This document shows, in pieces, positions 7,955 through 17,561 of a stretch of DNA of 64,000 nucleotides. The notes beneath the pieces were generated by a model that worked only from the letters and a program-made list of their open reading frames with translations, ran no database searches and was not told the origin of the DNA. The stretch lies in assembly GCA_022446905.1 (NCBI GenBank), contig JAKVBT010000005.1, forward strand, positions 130,181-194,180, written 5' to 3'. Source of the DNA: Phycisphaerales bacterium. GTDB taxonomy: Bacteria > Planctomycetota > Phycisphaerae > Phycisphaerales > SM1A02. Positions within the stretch are counted from its first letter, which is position 1. Every line of letters starts with the position of its first letter. A program made the position numbers and the translations under genes.

Positions 7955-9736
7955 CTAACTGGTGCCCGCGAGGCGGCGCATGGTGAATACAAACGAACGC
8001 ATCGTTGTCTTGAGGATCATCCAGGTCAGGATGCACCAGATCAGGCCAGCGACGAAGCCAGATACGAGGAGTTGGACTGAGGGGCTGATCTGAGACTGTG
8101 GGTCGAGCCAAAGATCGGTGTGGAAGGCACTGAGTAACGCCGGACCAGGTGACAAGGCGTCCATGAGCGGTCCGATGATTTGCGTGCCAGTAAGTGGCAA
8201 GGCGCAGATGCCAAGCAAGCCGGCTACCGCGAGACAAATGACTGAGGAAATTGATACGGCGGTGATGCTGCTCCGGCATCGCAAGGACCAGTGCAAGCCA
8301 ACAGCAATACAGAAGGCGAGAAAACCTGGCAGACACATCGCCAGTCCAATCAGACCGCCCCATGCGACCACGCTCTGACCATCGGTGTTGACTGGAAGAA
8401 GTCGTCCTGGTGTTGCTGCCAGCGCGATGGTGGCTAGAACAGCCAAGCACAACACAGGCGCAAGCATGATGGGCAGGAGGTTGCGGCTGATTCCAAGCAA
8501 CTTGCCCCAGAGGTAGGCTCCAGGTTGGATAGGTGTCGTGAGCAGGAGATCAAGTGTGCCTTGCTCTCGGTCCATTGTGACAGAGGCCCCAGCGATGCTT
8601 ACGCTTGCTAATACGGCTACACCAATTTGGATGAACATCGCTGCCTGCAGAAGTACCGAAGTGGTCTGGGCAAGCAGGCTGCCCTGTGCAGCCAGCAGGA
8701 GGATGGTGGCGATGCCTGCCAGGCTCAATACGGCCCAAATCCACCGAGCCGTGTTGTCAATGGCGCCGCGGGGGCGTCCACTTGAAGCACGCCAGGTAAT
8801 GGGATGGCGGCCAATTGGACGATGTCGGCGGCCTTCAACTTGGCTCCGCCCACGCCCGAGCACCGGTCCGAGCAGACGGACGCGCAACATGGCCCAGCCC
8901 AACATGCCAATAGTCGCCAAAGCACTGGCGGTGAGAAATGCAAGCACAGGTTGGCCGAGCCAGAATTGGGTGATCCAGTCGGCCGCCAAGGGTGCATCTG
9001 GAATCACCTGCCCAGGCCGGAGTACCACTTCAAGCACAAGGAATGGGTTCAGTGGCGTCATGATCGTGGTATGTCGTCCGTCTGCAATGCCCGGCACGCT
9101 TTGAGCAAGCAATGCATCTGCGGCCATGGTCGCTGTCAGTGCGATGACCACACCTACGAAATAGCCAATCACCGCTCTTCGACCACCAGTCCGTGTCGCC
9201 GATAGCACCACGGCTGCAGAGGCCACCACAAGTGCGGTGGCGGCAGCAATAGCCATGGCCACCAGCACGGTTCTGGGTTGCACGCCTCCGAGAAACTGCA
9301 GTGACAAGAGCACTGGCAGACCGGCGACCAGCAGGGCGATGATGAAGAACAGGCGGCCCAGGAGATTGCCAAGCACGATGCCAGGAGCTCGCAGTGGTGT
9401 GGTCAGCAGAATGTCCCAGGTTCGTGGAGAGGATTCTTGGGCGATGGAGCCAGCCATGAAGATTGGGGTCAATAGACAGATCGCGGCAACTTCTGCAAAA
9501 ACCACCAGTTCAAAGACCCCGGCACCGGCCACGGCTAGGCTGCGTTGCGTGACTTGCCCACCAAGGCTGGTGGTGAGCAGCACCGCAATCGCGGTGATCG
9601 CAATCAAGGCTCCAAGAAACAGGCTTCGCGTGATTTGATGGCGGTGGCGTCTGGATCCTGCTCGAATGACACGCTCTGCCATGGCATTGGCCCGGAGCGG
9701 TGTTTCAAGGATGGAAATGGTTTTTTGCACGTGCAT
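7955..9736 (-). CDS. ABC-2 type permease with two tandem permease units
   Basis: A 593-residue polytopic membrane protein counted from ATG 9736, which has GAGG upstream; the ORF-track start at 9937 adds a charged stretch lacking family features. Two related halves are visible: each has the ABC-2 sequence of an export permease, with DILLTTPLRAPG at about 108-119 and DLLLTTPIQPG at about 390-400, followed by several membrane spans. It therefore looks like two permease units fused in one chain. No ATPase gene adjoins it on either side, so the partner must be elsewhere. Substrate unknown; similar permeases accompany gliding-type or bacteriocin-type exporters. Confidence 0.75.
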   Translation of the reverse strand: MHVQKTISILETPLRANAMAERVIRAGSRRHRHQITRSLFLGALIAITAIAVLLTTSLGGQVTQRSLAVAGAGVFELVVFAEVAAICLLTPIFMAGSIAQESSPRTWDILLTTPLRAPGIVLGNLLGRLFFIIALLVAGLPVLLSLQFLGGVQPRTVLVAMAIAAATALVVASAAVVLSATRTGGRRAVIGYFVGVVIALTATMAADALLAQSVPGIADGRHTTIMTPLNPFLVLEVVLRPGQVIPDAPLAADWITQFWLGQPVLAFLTASALATIGMLGWAMLRVRLLGPVLGRGRSQVEGRRHRPIGRHPITWRASSGRPRGAIDNTARWIWAVLSLAGIATILLLAAQGSLLAQTTSVLLQAAMFIQIGVAVLASVSIAGASVTMDREQGTLDLLLTTPIQPGAYLWGKLLGISRNLLPIMLAPVLCLAVLATIALAATPGRLLPVNTDGQSVVAWGGLIGLAMCLPGFLAFCIAVGLHWSLRCRSSITAVSISSVICLAVAGLLGICALPLTGTQIIGPLMDALSPGPALLSAFHTDLWLDPQSQISPSVQLLVSGFVAGLIWCILTWMILKTTMRSFVFTMRRLAGTS

Positions 9737-10128
9737 GTTGCCTCGGGGGGCCGTTATAGTGGCTGGCCTGACCATGTGACGGGTGAGGTGCCGGTGTGTA
9801 CTGGTGCCTGAGCCCGATTTCACGGCCAGCCTTTCACACGACACAGGCTGGACCGATTCCATCGGCCGAGTAGGCCGACAGCCTCCAGAGGGGGCTGATA
9901 GATCTGATTTGCGTTTCTTACGCCCGTTGAAGGGCATTTCGGGGTGACAAGACGAAGCATCGGGGCGGCATCGATCGGTGCCGTGCTTGGGCAGGTGTGG
10001 TTGGAGAGACTGCGCCCCATGCGAGGCCAGAATTGGTCACGGGTGGATTTCGACGGATCGTCGGCCAGAAGGTGTCGTGACCTGCACCACTTGTGGTGCG
10101 CGTGGTTGGCCCATTTTGGGAGCTCACC
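9737..10128. other. 392-bp intergenic region between divergent ABC permease and rny
   Basis: No convincing gene is present. On the minus strand TATAAC (9753-9758) could be the -10 of the permease promoter. At 9845-9884 a nested inverted repeat is visible: outer AGGCTG/CAGCCT and inner TCGGCC/GGCCGA around a GAGTA loop. At 10084-10099 GCACCAC and GTGGTGC form a short palindrome just before rny. A frame with CTTCG zinc-ribbon-like codons (9978-10163) runs into rny and is not supported as a gene. Confidence 0.5.
9845..9884 (+). other. Nested hairpin candidate upstream of rny
   Basis: AGGCTG at 9845-9850 pairs with CAGCCT at 9879-9884; inside it TCGGCC (9862-9867) pairs with GGCCGA (9873-9878) around a five-base loop. 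The two stems stack on the 3' side with an 11-base bulge on the 5' side. There is no U-run, so it is not a terminator. It could be a leader RNA element of rny or chance. Confidence 0.25.
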
Positions 10129-11721
10129 ATGCCGATGCACGGCATTTCCATACTGGCATTTGACTGGACCGCTGCCTTCACAGCGCTGGCAGGCGTTCTT
10201 GTGGGTGGCGCATTGGCTGCTGTGGCGATCAGGCTTTTGACCGGATCGGTTCTTGGTGCTGCTCGGCAAGAAGCGGGCACGATTCGCAAGGCTGCAGAGT
10301 CCGAGGCCGATGCCCTTCACCAGCGTGCCAAACTGGATGCTGAGACAGCCGCCAAAGAGCGTAAGGCTCAAATCGATCAGGAGGCGGCGGAGACCAGATC
10401 GGAACTCAAGCAGCGGCAAGACCGTCTGGCAAAGCGGGAGGACTCGTTGGAGTCTTCAATGAGTCGTCTGGAAGAACGTGAGAAGGTCATCGACAAGCGA
10501 CAGAAGACCATCGATCAAAAACAACAGGAGTCGGACAGACGGTCAGAAGCACTTGAGATTCGTGACGAGGAGATCACCACGAAGCTCACAGAAGTGTCGG
10601 GCTTGAGTATCGACCAAGCACGTGATGAGCTTCTCAAACGTGTCAGTGAGGCCAGTCAGGAAGAGGCTGCCCATCTTCGTCGCACCATCATGGAGCGGAC
10701 CGAGGCCGATGCCAGACGTGATAGTCGCGAGATTACGGTCATGGCCATTCAGCGGTTTGCAGCCGAGCATGTAGCCGAGACGACTGTACGTTCGGTCAAG
10801 ATTCCCTCGGATGACATGAAGGGCCGCATCATCGGCCGTGAGGGGCGCAATATTCGTGCAATCGAACAAGCCACCGGTGTTGATGTGCTCGTTGATGACA
10901 CTCCTGGTGTCATTTCGGTGTCGTGCTTTGACCCGATCCGACGAGCCATTGCTGGTGAGGCACTGTCACGATTGGTAGCAGACGGGCGAGTTCATCCATC
11001 CCGTGTAGAAGAGATGGTTGCCACTGTGCAACGCGATATGCAGGAACGCATCGTCGAGCGGGGCAATGAGTCTGTTGTTGAAACCAAGATGCGTGGACTG
11101 CATCCAAAAATCATTGAGGCGATGGGCAAACTTCACTTTCGAACAAGTTTTGGCCAGAACGTACTTCGGCATTCAGTCGAAGTGGCCTTTCTCAGCCAGA
11201 TCATTGCCGATCAGCTTGGCCTTGATAGCACGTTGGCGCGTCGCTGCGGTTTTCTGCATGACATCGGCAAGGCGATGGACCATGAGATGGAGGGCGGGCA
11301 TCCGGCTATTGGGATGGAGTTTGCCAAACGTCATGGCGAAAATCGGGATGAAGTCCTCAATGCCATTGGTGGACACCACGGCGACATTCCTTCAACGAGT
11401 CCATACACGCCCATTGTTATGGCAGCGGATGCGATCTCAGGTGCGCGTCCAGGGGCTCGGCGTGAGTCGATGGAAATGTATGTTCAGCGCCTTCAGCAAC
11501 TCGAAGCGATCGCCAAAGAGAGCGGGGCGGTTCGAGAGGCCTTTGCGATTCAAGCTGGACGCGAAGTTCGAGTGATTGTTGATTCGGGCCGTGTGAATGA
11601 TGACGAGGCGTTTGTGATTGCAGATCGCATCGCTCGTCGGGTCGAGGATGAGATGACCTTCCCCGGAGAAATTAAAGTGACTGTTTTGCGGGAAACCCGC
11701 GCTGAGGCAACGGCGCGCTGA
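10129..11721 (+). CDS. rny: Ribonuclease Y
   Basis: A 530-residue membrane-anchored endoribonuclease that begins mRNA decay. An N-terminal membrane segment (about 10-35) is followed by a long charged coiled coil (about 40-200), a KH RNA-binding domain (MKGRIIGREGRN, about 230-241), and an HD domain with the metal-binding HDIGK at about 376. Length and order match RNase Y. Start chosen at ATG 10129 with GGGAG six bases upstream rather than the earlier GTG of the ORF track. It heads an operon with efp (22 bp downstream) and rsmA. Confidence 0.95.
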   Translation: MPMHGISILAFDWTAAFTALAGVLVGGALAAVAIRLLTGSVLGAARQEAGTIRKAAESEADALHQRAKLDAETAAKERKAQIDQEAAETRSELKQRQDRLAKREDSLESSMSRLEEREKVIDKRQKTIDQKQQESDRRSEALEIRDEEITTKLTEVSGLSIDQARDELLKRVSEASQEEAAHLRRTIMERTEADARRDSREITVMAIQRFAAEHVAETTVRSVKIPSDDMKGRIIGREGRNIRAIEQATGVDVLVDDTPGVISVSCFDPIRRAIAGEALSRLVADGRVHPSRVEEMVATVQRDMQERIVERGNESVVETKMRGLHPKIIEAMGKLHFRTSFGQNVLRHSVEVAFLSQIIADQLGLDSTLARRCGFLHDIGKAMDHEMEGGHPAIGMEFAKRHGENRDEVLNAIGGHHGDIPSTSPYTPIVMAADAISGARPGARRESMEMYVQRLQQLEAIAKESGAVREAFAIQAGREVRVIVDSGRVNDDEAFVIADRIARRVEDEMTFPGEIKVTVLRETRAEATAR

Positions 11722-11743
11722 GTCGCGTTGGAGGAGTAAGACC

Positions 11744-12316
11744 ATGCCGATCAAAGCGACCGATGTGAAACGTGGCCAGGCGTTGCTCTTTGAGGGACAA
11801 TTGCAGGTGGTGCTTGATACTGACCACGTCAAGCCTGGCAAGGGGCCTGCTTATGTGCAGGCCAAAATGAAGAACGTGGATACAGGGACGATCAAGACCA
11901 ATCGCCTCAATTCAAGTGACAAGTTGGAAGATGTCTCCATTGATCGTCGGGCCATGTCATTTCTGTACGACGGAAGTGGTCATGGCAAGGGGCCATATGT
12001 CTTCATGGATCAAGAGACTTTTGATCAGATGGAGATTGAAGGGGACCTGCTCGGCACCGATAGTCAGTGGCTCGTTGAAAACTTGGTTTGCACCATCATG
12101 ATCTTTGACGGCAGGGCCCTTGGTGTGGAACTGCCGCCATCAGTGGAACTTGAGGTCACAGAGACGGCTCCCCAACCCAAGGGGGCCACCGCCACCAACC
12201 AGTTGAAGGAAGCTACGGTCGAGACTGGAGCGAGAGTGCGAGTCCCGCCGTTTATTGAGAATGGTCAGCGTGTGCGCATCAATACCGAATCAGGCGAGTA
12301 CCTCGGGAAGGCCTGA
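11744..12316 (+). CDS. efp: Elongation factor P
   Basis: A 190-residue, three-domain tRNA-mimic that relieves ribosome stalling at polyproline stretches. The N-terminal KOW-like domain carries the tip loop VKPGKGPAY with a lysine at the usual modified position, so the factor would be of the lysine type rather than the arginine (rhamnosylated) type. The C-terminal OB domain ends in RVRINTESGEYLGKA, the family signature. A strong GGAGGAG ribosome-binding site precedes the ATG. No modification enzyme gene (epmA/B) is seen in the window. Confidence 0.95.
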   Translation: MPIKATDVKRGQALLFEGQLQVVLDTDHVKPGKGPAYVQAKMKNVDTGTIKTNRLNSSDKLEDVSIDRRAMSFLYDGSGHGKGPYVFMDQETFDQMEIEGDLLGTDSQWLVENLVCTIMIFDGRALGVELPPSVELEVTETAPQPKGATATNQLKEATVETGARVRVPPFIENGQRVRINTESGEYLGKA

Positions 12317-12328
12317 CCCATTGCACAC

Positions 12329-13141
12329 ATGCAGACGCTGAGTGAAATCAAGTCGCTGCTTCACGAACGTGGACTTCGTCCCCGTCATCGATTTGGCCAG
12401 AACTTTCTGCATGATCATCACCACCTCAGGCGTCTGGTTGAGGCTGCCGAAGTGCGTGAAGGTGATCTTGTGCTTGAGGTCGGCCCTGGCACCGGTACGT
12501 TGACCGAGGCCTTGCTGGAGCGTGGGGCAGAAGTTGTTGCGGCAGAGATTGATCGCGATCTAGCGGATCTCATGGAGAGCCGGTTTGGATCGCGCGTGCA
12601 TCTTGTGCGCGGGGACTGCCTCGGTCGCGCTCGTCATTTATCTGATGCCTTGATTGAGGTATTGGCTGGTCGGCCATTTCGCCTCATCGCGAACTTGCCC
12701 TACCAGGTAGCCAGCCCACTGATGACTGAGTTGTTGATGCACCATGCATGCTGTGTAGGACAGTTTGTCACAATTCAGCGTGAGGTTGCGGATCGGCTTC
12801 TGGCTTCGCCGGGAGTCAAGGCTTGGGGGCCATTGAGCATCATTGTGCAGGATCTCGCCGACGTGGAGTTGCTGAGCACTGTGCCGGCAACATGTTTTTG
12901 GCCAGCACCGAAGGTCACGAGCGCCATGGTCGCCATCAGGCCCAATCAGGAGCCTCGCGTCGACATCGATGGGTTTGCGTCCTTTGTGACCAAACTGTTT
13001 ACCACTCGACGCAAACAACTTGGGGGTGTGCTGGGGCGCGAGGTTGTTGATGAGGTGGGGGTGGATCCTGCATCTCGATGCGAGTCGCTGGATGTACAGA
13101 CCTTGCACCGCTTACATGATGCAGTGCGGTCAAGCGACTAG
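12329..13141 (+). CDS. rsmA: 16S rRNA (adenine1518/1519-N6) dimethyltransferase
   Basis: A 270-residue SAM-dependent RNA methyltransferase (KsgA) that dimethylates two adjacent adenines near the 3' end of 16S rRNA. Seen: RFGQNFLHD near the N-terminus, the SAM-binding EVGPGTGTLTE, and the catalytic NLPYQVASP of N6-adenine methylases. The small C-terminal helical domain has the usual TTRRKQLGG segment. It is the third gene of the rny-efp-rsmA unit, 12 bp after efp. Its end overlaps the convergent lptD-like gene by four bases. Confidence 0.95.
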   Translation: MQTLSEIKSLLHERGLRPRHRFGQNFLHDHHHLRRLVEAAEVREGDLVLEVGPGTGTLTEALLERGAEVVAAEIDRDLADLMESRFGSRVHLVRGDCLGRARHLSDALIEVLAGRPFRLIANLPYQVASPLMTELLMHHACCVGQFVTIQREVADRLLASPGVKAWGPLSIIVQDLADVELLSTVPATCFWPAPKVTSAMVAIRPNQEPRVDIDGFASFVTKLFTTRRKQLGGVLGREVVDEVGVDPASRCESLDVQTLHRLHDAVRSSD

Positions 13142-16100
13142 AACTTTGGGTTGGCAATACGCACGCCGCCGACTGTTTCGCCCCGGATCTCATCGTAATT
13201 GACATAGAAGACGAGATCGAAGTCGGGAAGACGTCTGGTGAGGACTGCGGAGAACTTCTGGAAGTCTTGCTCGGAGAAGTTGTATTGGGGGGCGAGTCGA
13301 AGCACATAGGCCTTGGAGATTTCATAAGTCACAGGGAGACCAAGCATCTGCCCACGGGCAGATTTGACCCGCGTCGGGAAGAGGGCGGCATAATCGTCGG
13401 GGACTTCAAAGTAGCGATAGGACACACCGGTCCGAAGTCGTGGCGAATGATCAATGTTCATGGCGACGGCTCCGCGAGTAAAGCCGTTGAGATCAAGATC
13501 CCAAGTACCTTCGCCGGTGAAAGTCAGCGCTTCAGCTGGGCTGATTTTATAGGTGCCGCGCACGTAGTTGCCAAATGATGATAAGAGTGGATTCGCCTCT
13601 TCCCACCGCGGGGTGTACCAGCGGCGAGTGGCTTCGTCTGTACTGAAGGTCGCTGCTACAGAGAAGTCCGCCCAATCTGCGTCGTACCACCGGCCAGCGC
13701 CACCACGCTGGGTTTGGAGCCGATGACGCATGCCCATCTGAATAGCGCTGCCCTTGGCAGTGGCATCAATGAATGGTTCGTAGTCTGGTTGTTCAAGAGG
13801 ATTGAAATTGGCTGCGGAGGTCCACCCACGGACCCATGGGTCAATCAGCCATCGAAGCCGATGGAGCCCCAGCGTGTCACTGTGAACGTCGTTATAGACC
13901 CGTTGAAATGAGGTAGTTGCATGCACGCCGACCCCACCGACCGCGCGGAAGTCAGGAAGATCAGCCCCTGGGACAGCAGTTTCGTGCTGGAAGAAATTCT
14001 GAATCTGACCGGATGCAAATGGAGTGACTTCAAATGGTCCTGCATCCACTGGCATGGTCAAGTGGTGTGTGCTGGTGACTCGTGTTGCCCAGTTAGAGTT
14101 AATTCCCTGCTGGCCCAAGGCAAAGGCAATGTCTTGGTTGGCATTCATCGCTACATCAGGTGACTGAAAGACCTGGGGCGTGATGCCATTTTCTGCCGCC
14201 GTGCCTCGAGGGATCGATGCCTTGAAGCGGTTGTATGACACATCTCCGCTCCAGGTCAGTGTCTTGAAGAGATCTGTGCCCACTTTGCGGAAGGTGAATT
14301 TTGGAAACTGATTGAGTTGGAACCCTTGTGATGCCAGCAGCCAACTATTGCTGACGTAGGGATTCATCGCGTACTCAGCGAGAAAGGACACCGACGTGTC
14401 CTCTTTGTCCTGCTTCGTAAAGAACGAGGTCTCATATTCACGGCGATTTTGAAAATCATTGTCCCGCCAGGCGCTGACGAATGTGGAATCGGAAATGAGC
14501 GAGATTTGTGACTGCATGATCCAGTCATTGCCCATTTCAACAGTGTCTTCCCAAGTCGCAATGCCGCGCCACGTCTTTGGGACTTCCTGCGTCAAACCAG
14601 TTGCAAGTCGCTGAGTGCCACTGTCGTGAATGCCCCAGAGGTCGAGGTTTCCATGATCACCCTCCCGATTGAAAGCCCAATTCAGTCCGAGGGCGACACC
14701 GCGTTTGGTATATCCAGCCGTTTCAAGTGTGAGTGTGTCGCCATGGGGGGACTGTTCGCCAAGCAAGCTAAGAAGGTTCCATCGGGCCTCAATGCCGATG
14801 CCTTGGTAGTTCTCAAAACTGGTCGACTGGCCCACGAGGGGCATGTCGTCAGGGTTGCCCTTGAAGTATGGCCAGTAGAAAAACGGCACACCGCCAGCCC
14901 GCAGGGTGTTATCCACGCCTTCGACTTCGATGTACGACTCGGTCAACTGGCCATTGTCATCAACTGATCCAGGAACTTTGGTAATCGTGACCTGTTCAGC
15001 GCCAATCGCCAGGGTTGGTACTGCAAATGACGATGCGGAGACTCTGGCACCCTTGCCGGTCCATTGATCCTCAGCAACCTGTCGAAGTTCATCGGCACGT
15101 GCATAGACTGGAACCCGTCGCTCTCGGTCATAAGTCCGAAGCACGGCATCGACCATGATGGCCCGATCCATTTGGAAGTCGTAATACATCCGCGGTGATC
15201 GGACGGTGTAATCATCGCGCTCCGCTTCGGCGACGACCGCTCCTTCCAGATACACACCTTTGACGTCACTGACTTGCAGGCTGGTTGCGGTGTCCTCGAC
15301 CTCATCGCTGACTAGGTAGAGGACCATGCGTTCGGAACTCATTCGCAGAGCGCCGAGTCGATCACCTCGGCGTCGTGGGCGGTAGTGCACAACGACATTG
15401 CCGTCAGCCAGTATCCGCGGCTGGCCGTCTTCCTTGTCCACTGTCACATGGTCAGCACTAAAATCCAGAGTCGCGCCAGGCCGCTGTAACCAACCAGCAG
15501 TGCCACTGGCCTGACCGCTGACTCGTAGTTGACCAGGGGCGATTGTCTTGCCCGGAATGGGGACAAAGTCGTCTTCGATTGCAGGTGGTGGGACGACTGT
15601 CGGATGTGTTTCAAGAATTGGTCGTGTGTTCTGTAGCGCGTCGACATAGTCCGCGAGGCGATCATCAGCGCGTTCCACAAGATGCCTGAGTTCATTAGGT
15701 AGACGCGCTGAAAACGCAGCAACATCAATGACCGTCTCGCCGCGAATGGCTCCAACGACAAGTAGGTTGTCGCCACTGGTGCCGCCGCCCGCTGCTGCGG
15801 CATGAGCCGTTGCGTCTGGTACCCAGATCGCAACCTGAGTAACAGGACCCTGGTCGGATGGAATGCGCTCGACCCATAGGACAATGGTGTCGCCCTCGAA
15901 TGACCACCCAGCCAACTCAACCCGGACGTCTCCACGCAGTGCGAGTCGTTGCGTGCTCTGCACTCGCCAATGCCAGCCCTGCAACGCGCGGACAGTCAGA
16001 TCGCCAGTGCGGGCTTCAACTGGGAGCACAAGGCCACCGAGCGTATCGCCATTTGCTGCTGGAATCGGACGGCGCGGTGCTGCCTCACTACTGGGCACGC

Positions 16101-16176
16101 AAACCATGAGACCGACGATGCTCAGGATCGTCGTGACTCCAAGTCGCCTCGGAATGGCCGTTAGTGGCCCTTTCAC
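13138..16176 (-). CDS. lptD: LPS-assembly outer membrane protein LptD-like
   Basis: A 1012-residue protein with a probable signal peptide (cleavage near PSSEAA, about 30-33). Residues about 200-430 contain the OstA/LptA-like beta-jellyroll repeats (for example LADGNVVVHYR and GVYLEGAVVAEAER), and about 440-1012 form a large beta-barrel domain introduced by VPFFYWPYF, a hallmark of LptD. The chain ends in Phe, as in outer-membrane barrels. It would insert lipopolysaccharide into the outer leaflet, fed by LptF/LptG, which are also encoded in this window. It is longer in its N-terminal part than E. coli LptD. It lies 24 bp after ftsY as the last gene of ribH-nusB-ftsY-lptD. Confidence 0.82.
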   Translation of the reverse strand: MKGPLTAIPRRLGVTTILSIVGLMVCVPSSEAAPRRPIPAANGDTLGGLVLPVEARTGDLTVRALQGWHWRVQSTQRLALRGDVRVELAGWSFEGDTIVLWVERIPSDQGPVTQVAIWVPDATAHAAAAGGGTSGDNLLVVGAIRGETVIDVAAFSARLPNELRHLVERADDRLADYVDALQNTRPILETHPTVVPPPAIEDDFVPIPGKTIAPGQLRVSGQASGTAGWLQRPGATLDFSADHVTVDKEDGQPRILADGNVVVHYRPRRRGDRLGALRMSSERMVLYLVSDEVEDTATSLQVSDVKGVYLEGAVVAEAERDDYTVRSPRMYYDFQMDRAIMVDAVLRTYDRERRVPVYARADELRQVAEDQWTGKGARVSASSFAVPTLAIGAEQVTITKVPGSVDDNGQLTESYIEVEGVDNTLRAGGVPFFYWPYFKGNPDDMPLVGQSTSFENYQGIGIEARWNLLSLLGEQSPHGDTLTLETAGYTKRGVALGLNWAFNREGDHGNLDLWGIHDSGTQRLATGLTQEVPKTWRGIATWEDTVEMGNDWIMQSQISLISDSTFVSAWRDNDFQNRREYETSFFTKQDKEDTSVSFLAEYAMNPYVSNSWLLASQGFQLNQFPKFTFRKVGTDLFKTLTWSGDVSYNRFKASIPRGTAAENGITPQVFQSPDVAMNANQDIAFALGQQGINSNWATRVTSTHHLTMPVDAGPFEVTPFASGQIQNFFQHETAVPGADLPDFRAVGGVGVHATTSFQRVYNDVHSDTLGLHRLRWLIDPWVRGWTSAANFNPLEQPDYEPFIDATAKGSAIQMGMRHRLQTQRGGAGRWYDADWADFSVAATFSTDEATRRWYTPRWEEANPLLSSFGNYVRGTYKISPAEALTFTGEGTWDLDLNGFTRGAVAMNIDHSPRLRTGVSYRYFEVPDDYAALFPTRVKSARGQMLGLPVTYEISKAYVLRLAPQYNFSEQDFQKFSAVLTRRLPDFDLVFYVNYDEIRGETVGGVRIANPKF

Positions 16177-16200
16177 AGTGACGGACGATACCGCCCCGGC

Positions 16201-17121
16201 TCAGAACATGCCAGCGACGAACGCCTCTGAGTCAAAGGGTTCCACATCCTCGGGTCGTTCGCCGATCCCGACCAATTTGACCGGGATCCCAAGCTCACTA
16301 GCGATGGCTACGGCAATGCCGCCTCTGGCGGTGCCGTCGAGCTTAGCGAGAAACAAGCCGGTGACTGCGGCAGCTTCGGCAAACTGACGAGCTTGCACGA
16401 GTGCATTTTGACCTTGGGTTGCATCGAGCACCAGGAGGGTTTCATGTGGGGCCCCAGGGATCCGCTTGGCGAGCACATTGTGGATTTTTTCCAATTGCCG
16501 CATCAGGCTGGCTTCGTTGTGCATGCGGCCAGCGGTGTCGACCAGCAGCACGTCCACCCCTCGACTGATAGCGGCGTCAGCGGCATCCCAGACCACAGAT
16601 GCGGGATCACCACCTTCTTGTCCACGCACGACATCAATGCCGATCCGGTCGCCCCAAGTGACCAGCTGCGCCACCGCCCCGGCACGGAAAGTATCGGCGG
16701 CGGCCAGAAGAACAGAGCGGCCATCTTCTGCCAACGCATGGGCGATCTTGGCGACGGAAGTCGTTTTCCCAACGCCATTGACGCCGACGACCAATATCAC
16801 CTGCAGTTGGTCGCTTGCAGCCAACAGCGGACTGGATGGGCCCAGTTTGGCCTGCAGTTGCGTCTGCAAGAACGCCAACACATCTTCACCACGTTCCAGT
16901 CGTCCACTGCGGGCATCAGCGCGGAGTGCATCCATGATTGAGTGTGTCGTTGCAACGCCGACATCGGCTTCAAGCAGATGCGTTTCGATTGTTTCGATTG
17001 TGTTCGCATCGAGGGTGCGCCCATGGAGCAGGCGTCCCAATGAGCCGCCCATGGCAGAGCGTGTTTTGCTCAGTCCGCGTCGCAAGGCGCCGACTGTCGC
17101 TCGGAACAGGCCCATGTTCAC
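16201..17121 (-). CDS. ftsY: Signal recognition particle receptor FtsY
   Basis: A 306-residue SRP-family GTPase that docks ribosome-SRP complexes at the membrane for co-translational insertion. Domains: a short N-helical bundle (about 1-90), then the G domain with the P-loop GVNGVGKTT, ADTFRAGA, DTAGR, and AKLDGTARGG near the C-terminus. The acidic A-domain of E. coli FtsY is absent, giving a minimal form. The GTG at 17121 overlaps the nusB stop (GTGA); an ATG two codons further is an alternative start, and a GGAG lies upstream of both. Confidence 0.95.
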   Translation of the reverse strand: MNMGLFRATVGALRRGLSKTRSAMGGSLGRLLHGRTLDANTIETIETHLLEADVGVATTHSIMDALRADARSGRLERGEDVLAFLQTQLQAKLGPSSPLLAASDQLQVILVVGVNGVGKTTSVAKIAHALAEDGRSVLLAAADTFRAGAVAQLVTWGDRIGIDVVRGQEGGDPASVVWDAADAAISRGVDVLLVDTAGRMHNEASLMRQLEKIHNVLAKRIPGAPHETLLVLDATQGQNALVQARQFAEAAAVTGLFLAKLDGTARGGIAVAIASELGIPVKLVGIGERPEDVEPFDSEAFVAGMF

Positions 17122-17561
17122 TCGACTCCATCGCTCTGAGGGGATGCAGATGCTTCTGATCCATCCATCTGATGCCAGTACCGATCGAGCACGCCATTGA
17201 CAAAAGCCCCTGAGTCTTTTGTGCTGAATTCATGTGCTAATTCAACAGCTTCGTCAATGACAACTTTCGGTGGTGCGTGTTGGGTTCGCAGTTCCCAGAT
17301 GGCCAGTCGCAAGAGTGATCGATCCACATGCGGCTGCCGATGGACCGGCCACTCCGGAGCAAGCGTAGTCACAGCGGCATCTCCTGCCGATCGTGTTTCC
17401 CACGCCTGTTTCGCTATATCCAAAGCATCTTCGATCAGCGATTCAGGGACATCAGCGGCAGCCAACCCTGCGGCGACATCCTCCATGTCATCAAGGCGAC
17501 CAGCGTCAAACTGAAACAGTGCAAGCAGGGCACCACGCCGAGTTTCATGCCGTTTGTTCAT
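17118..17561 (-). CDS. nusB: Transcription antitermination protein NusB
   Basis: An all-helical RNA-binding protein of about 147 residues that joins NusE (S10) on boxA RNA to support antitermination of rRNA operons. The N-terminus KRHETRRGALLALFQFD and the central IWELRTQHAPPKVVIDEAVELA are the NusB signature. ATG 17561 is preferred over the upstream GTG at 17567, because it forms an ATGA overlap with the ribH stop and has a GGAG about nine bases upstream. The order ribH-nusB is common in bacteria. Confidence 0.92.
   Translation of the reverse strand: MNKRHETRRGALLALFQFDAGRLDDMEDVAAGLAAADVPESLIEDALDIAKQAWETRSAGDAAVTTLAPEWPVHRQPHVDRSLLRLAIWELRTQHAPPKVVIDEAVELAHEFSTKDSGAFVNGVLDRYWHQMDGSEASASPQSDGVE

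Noticed and set aside
9978-10163. Small ORF with CxxC-like pairs (possible zinc ribbon) before rny
   Set aside because: It starts at a GTG without SD, runs 35 bp into rny in another frame, and its composition follows the local GC-rich sequence. No start or stop fits a separate gene.
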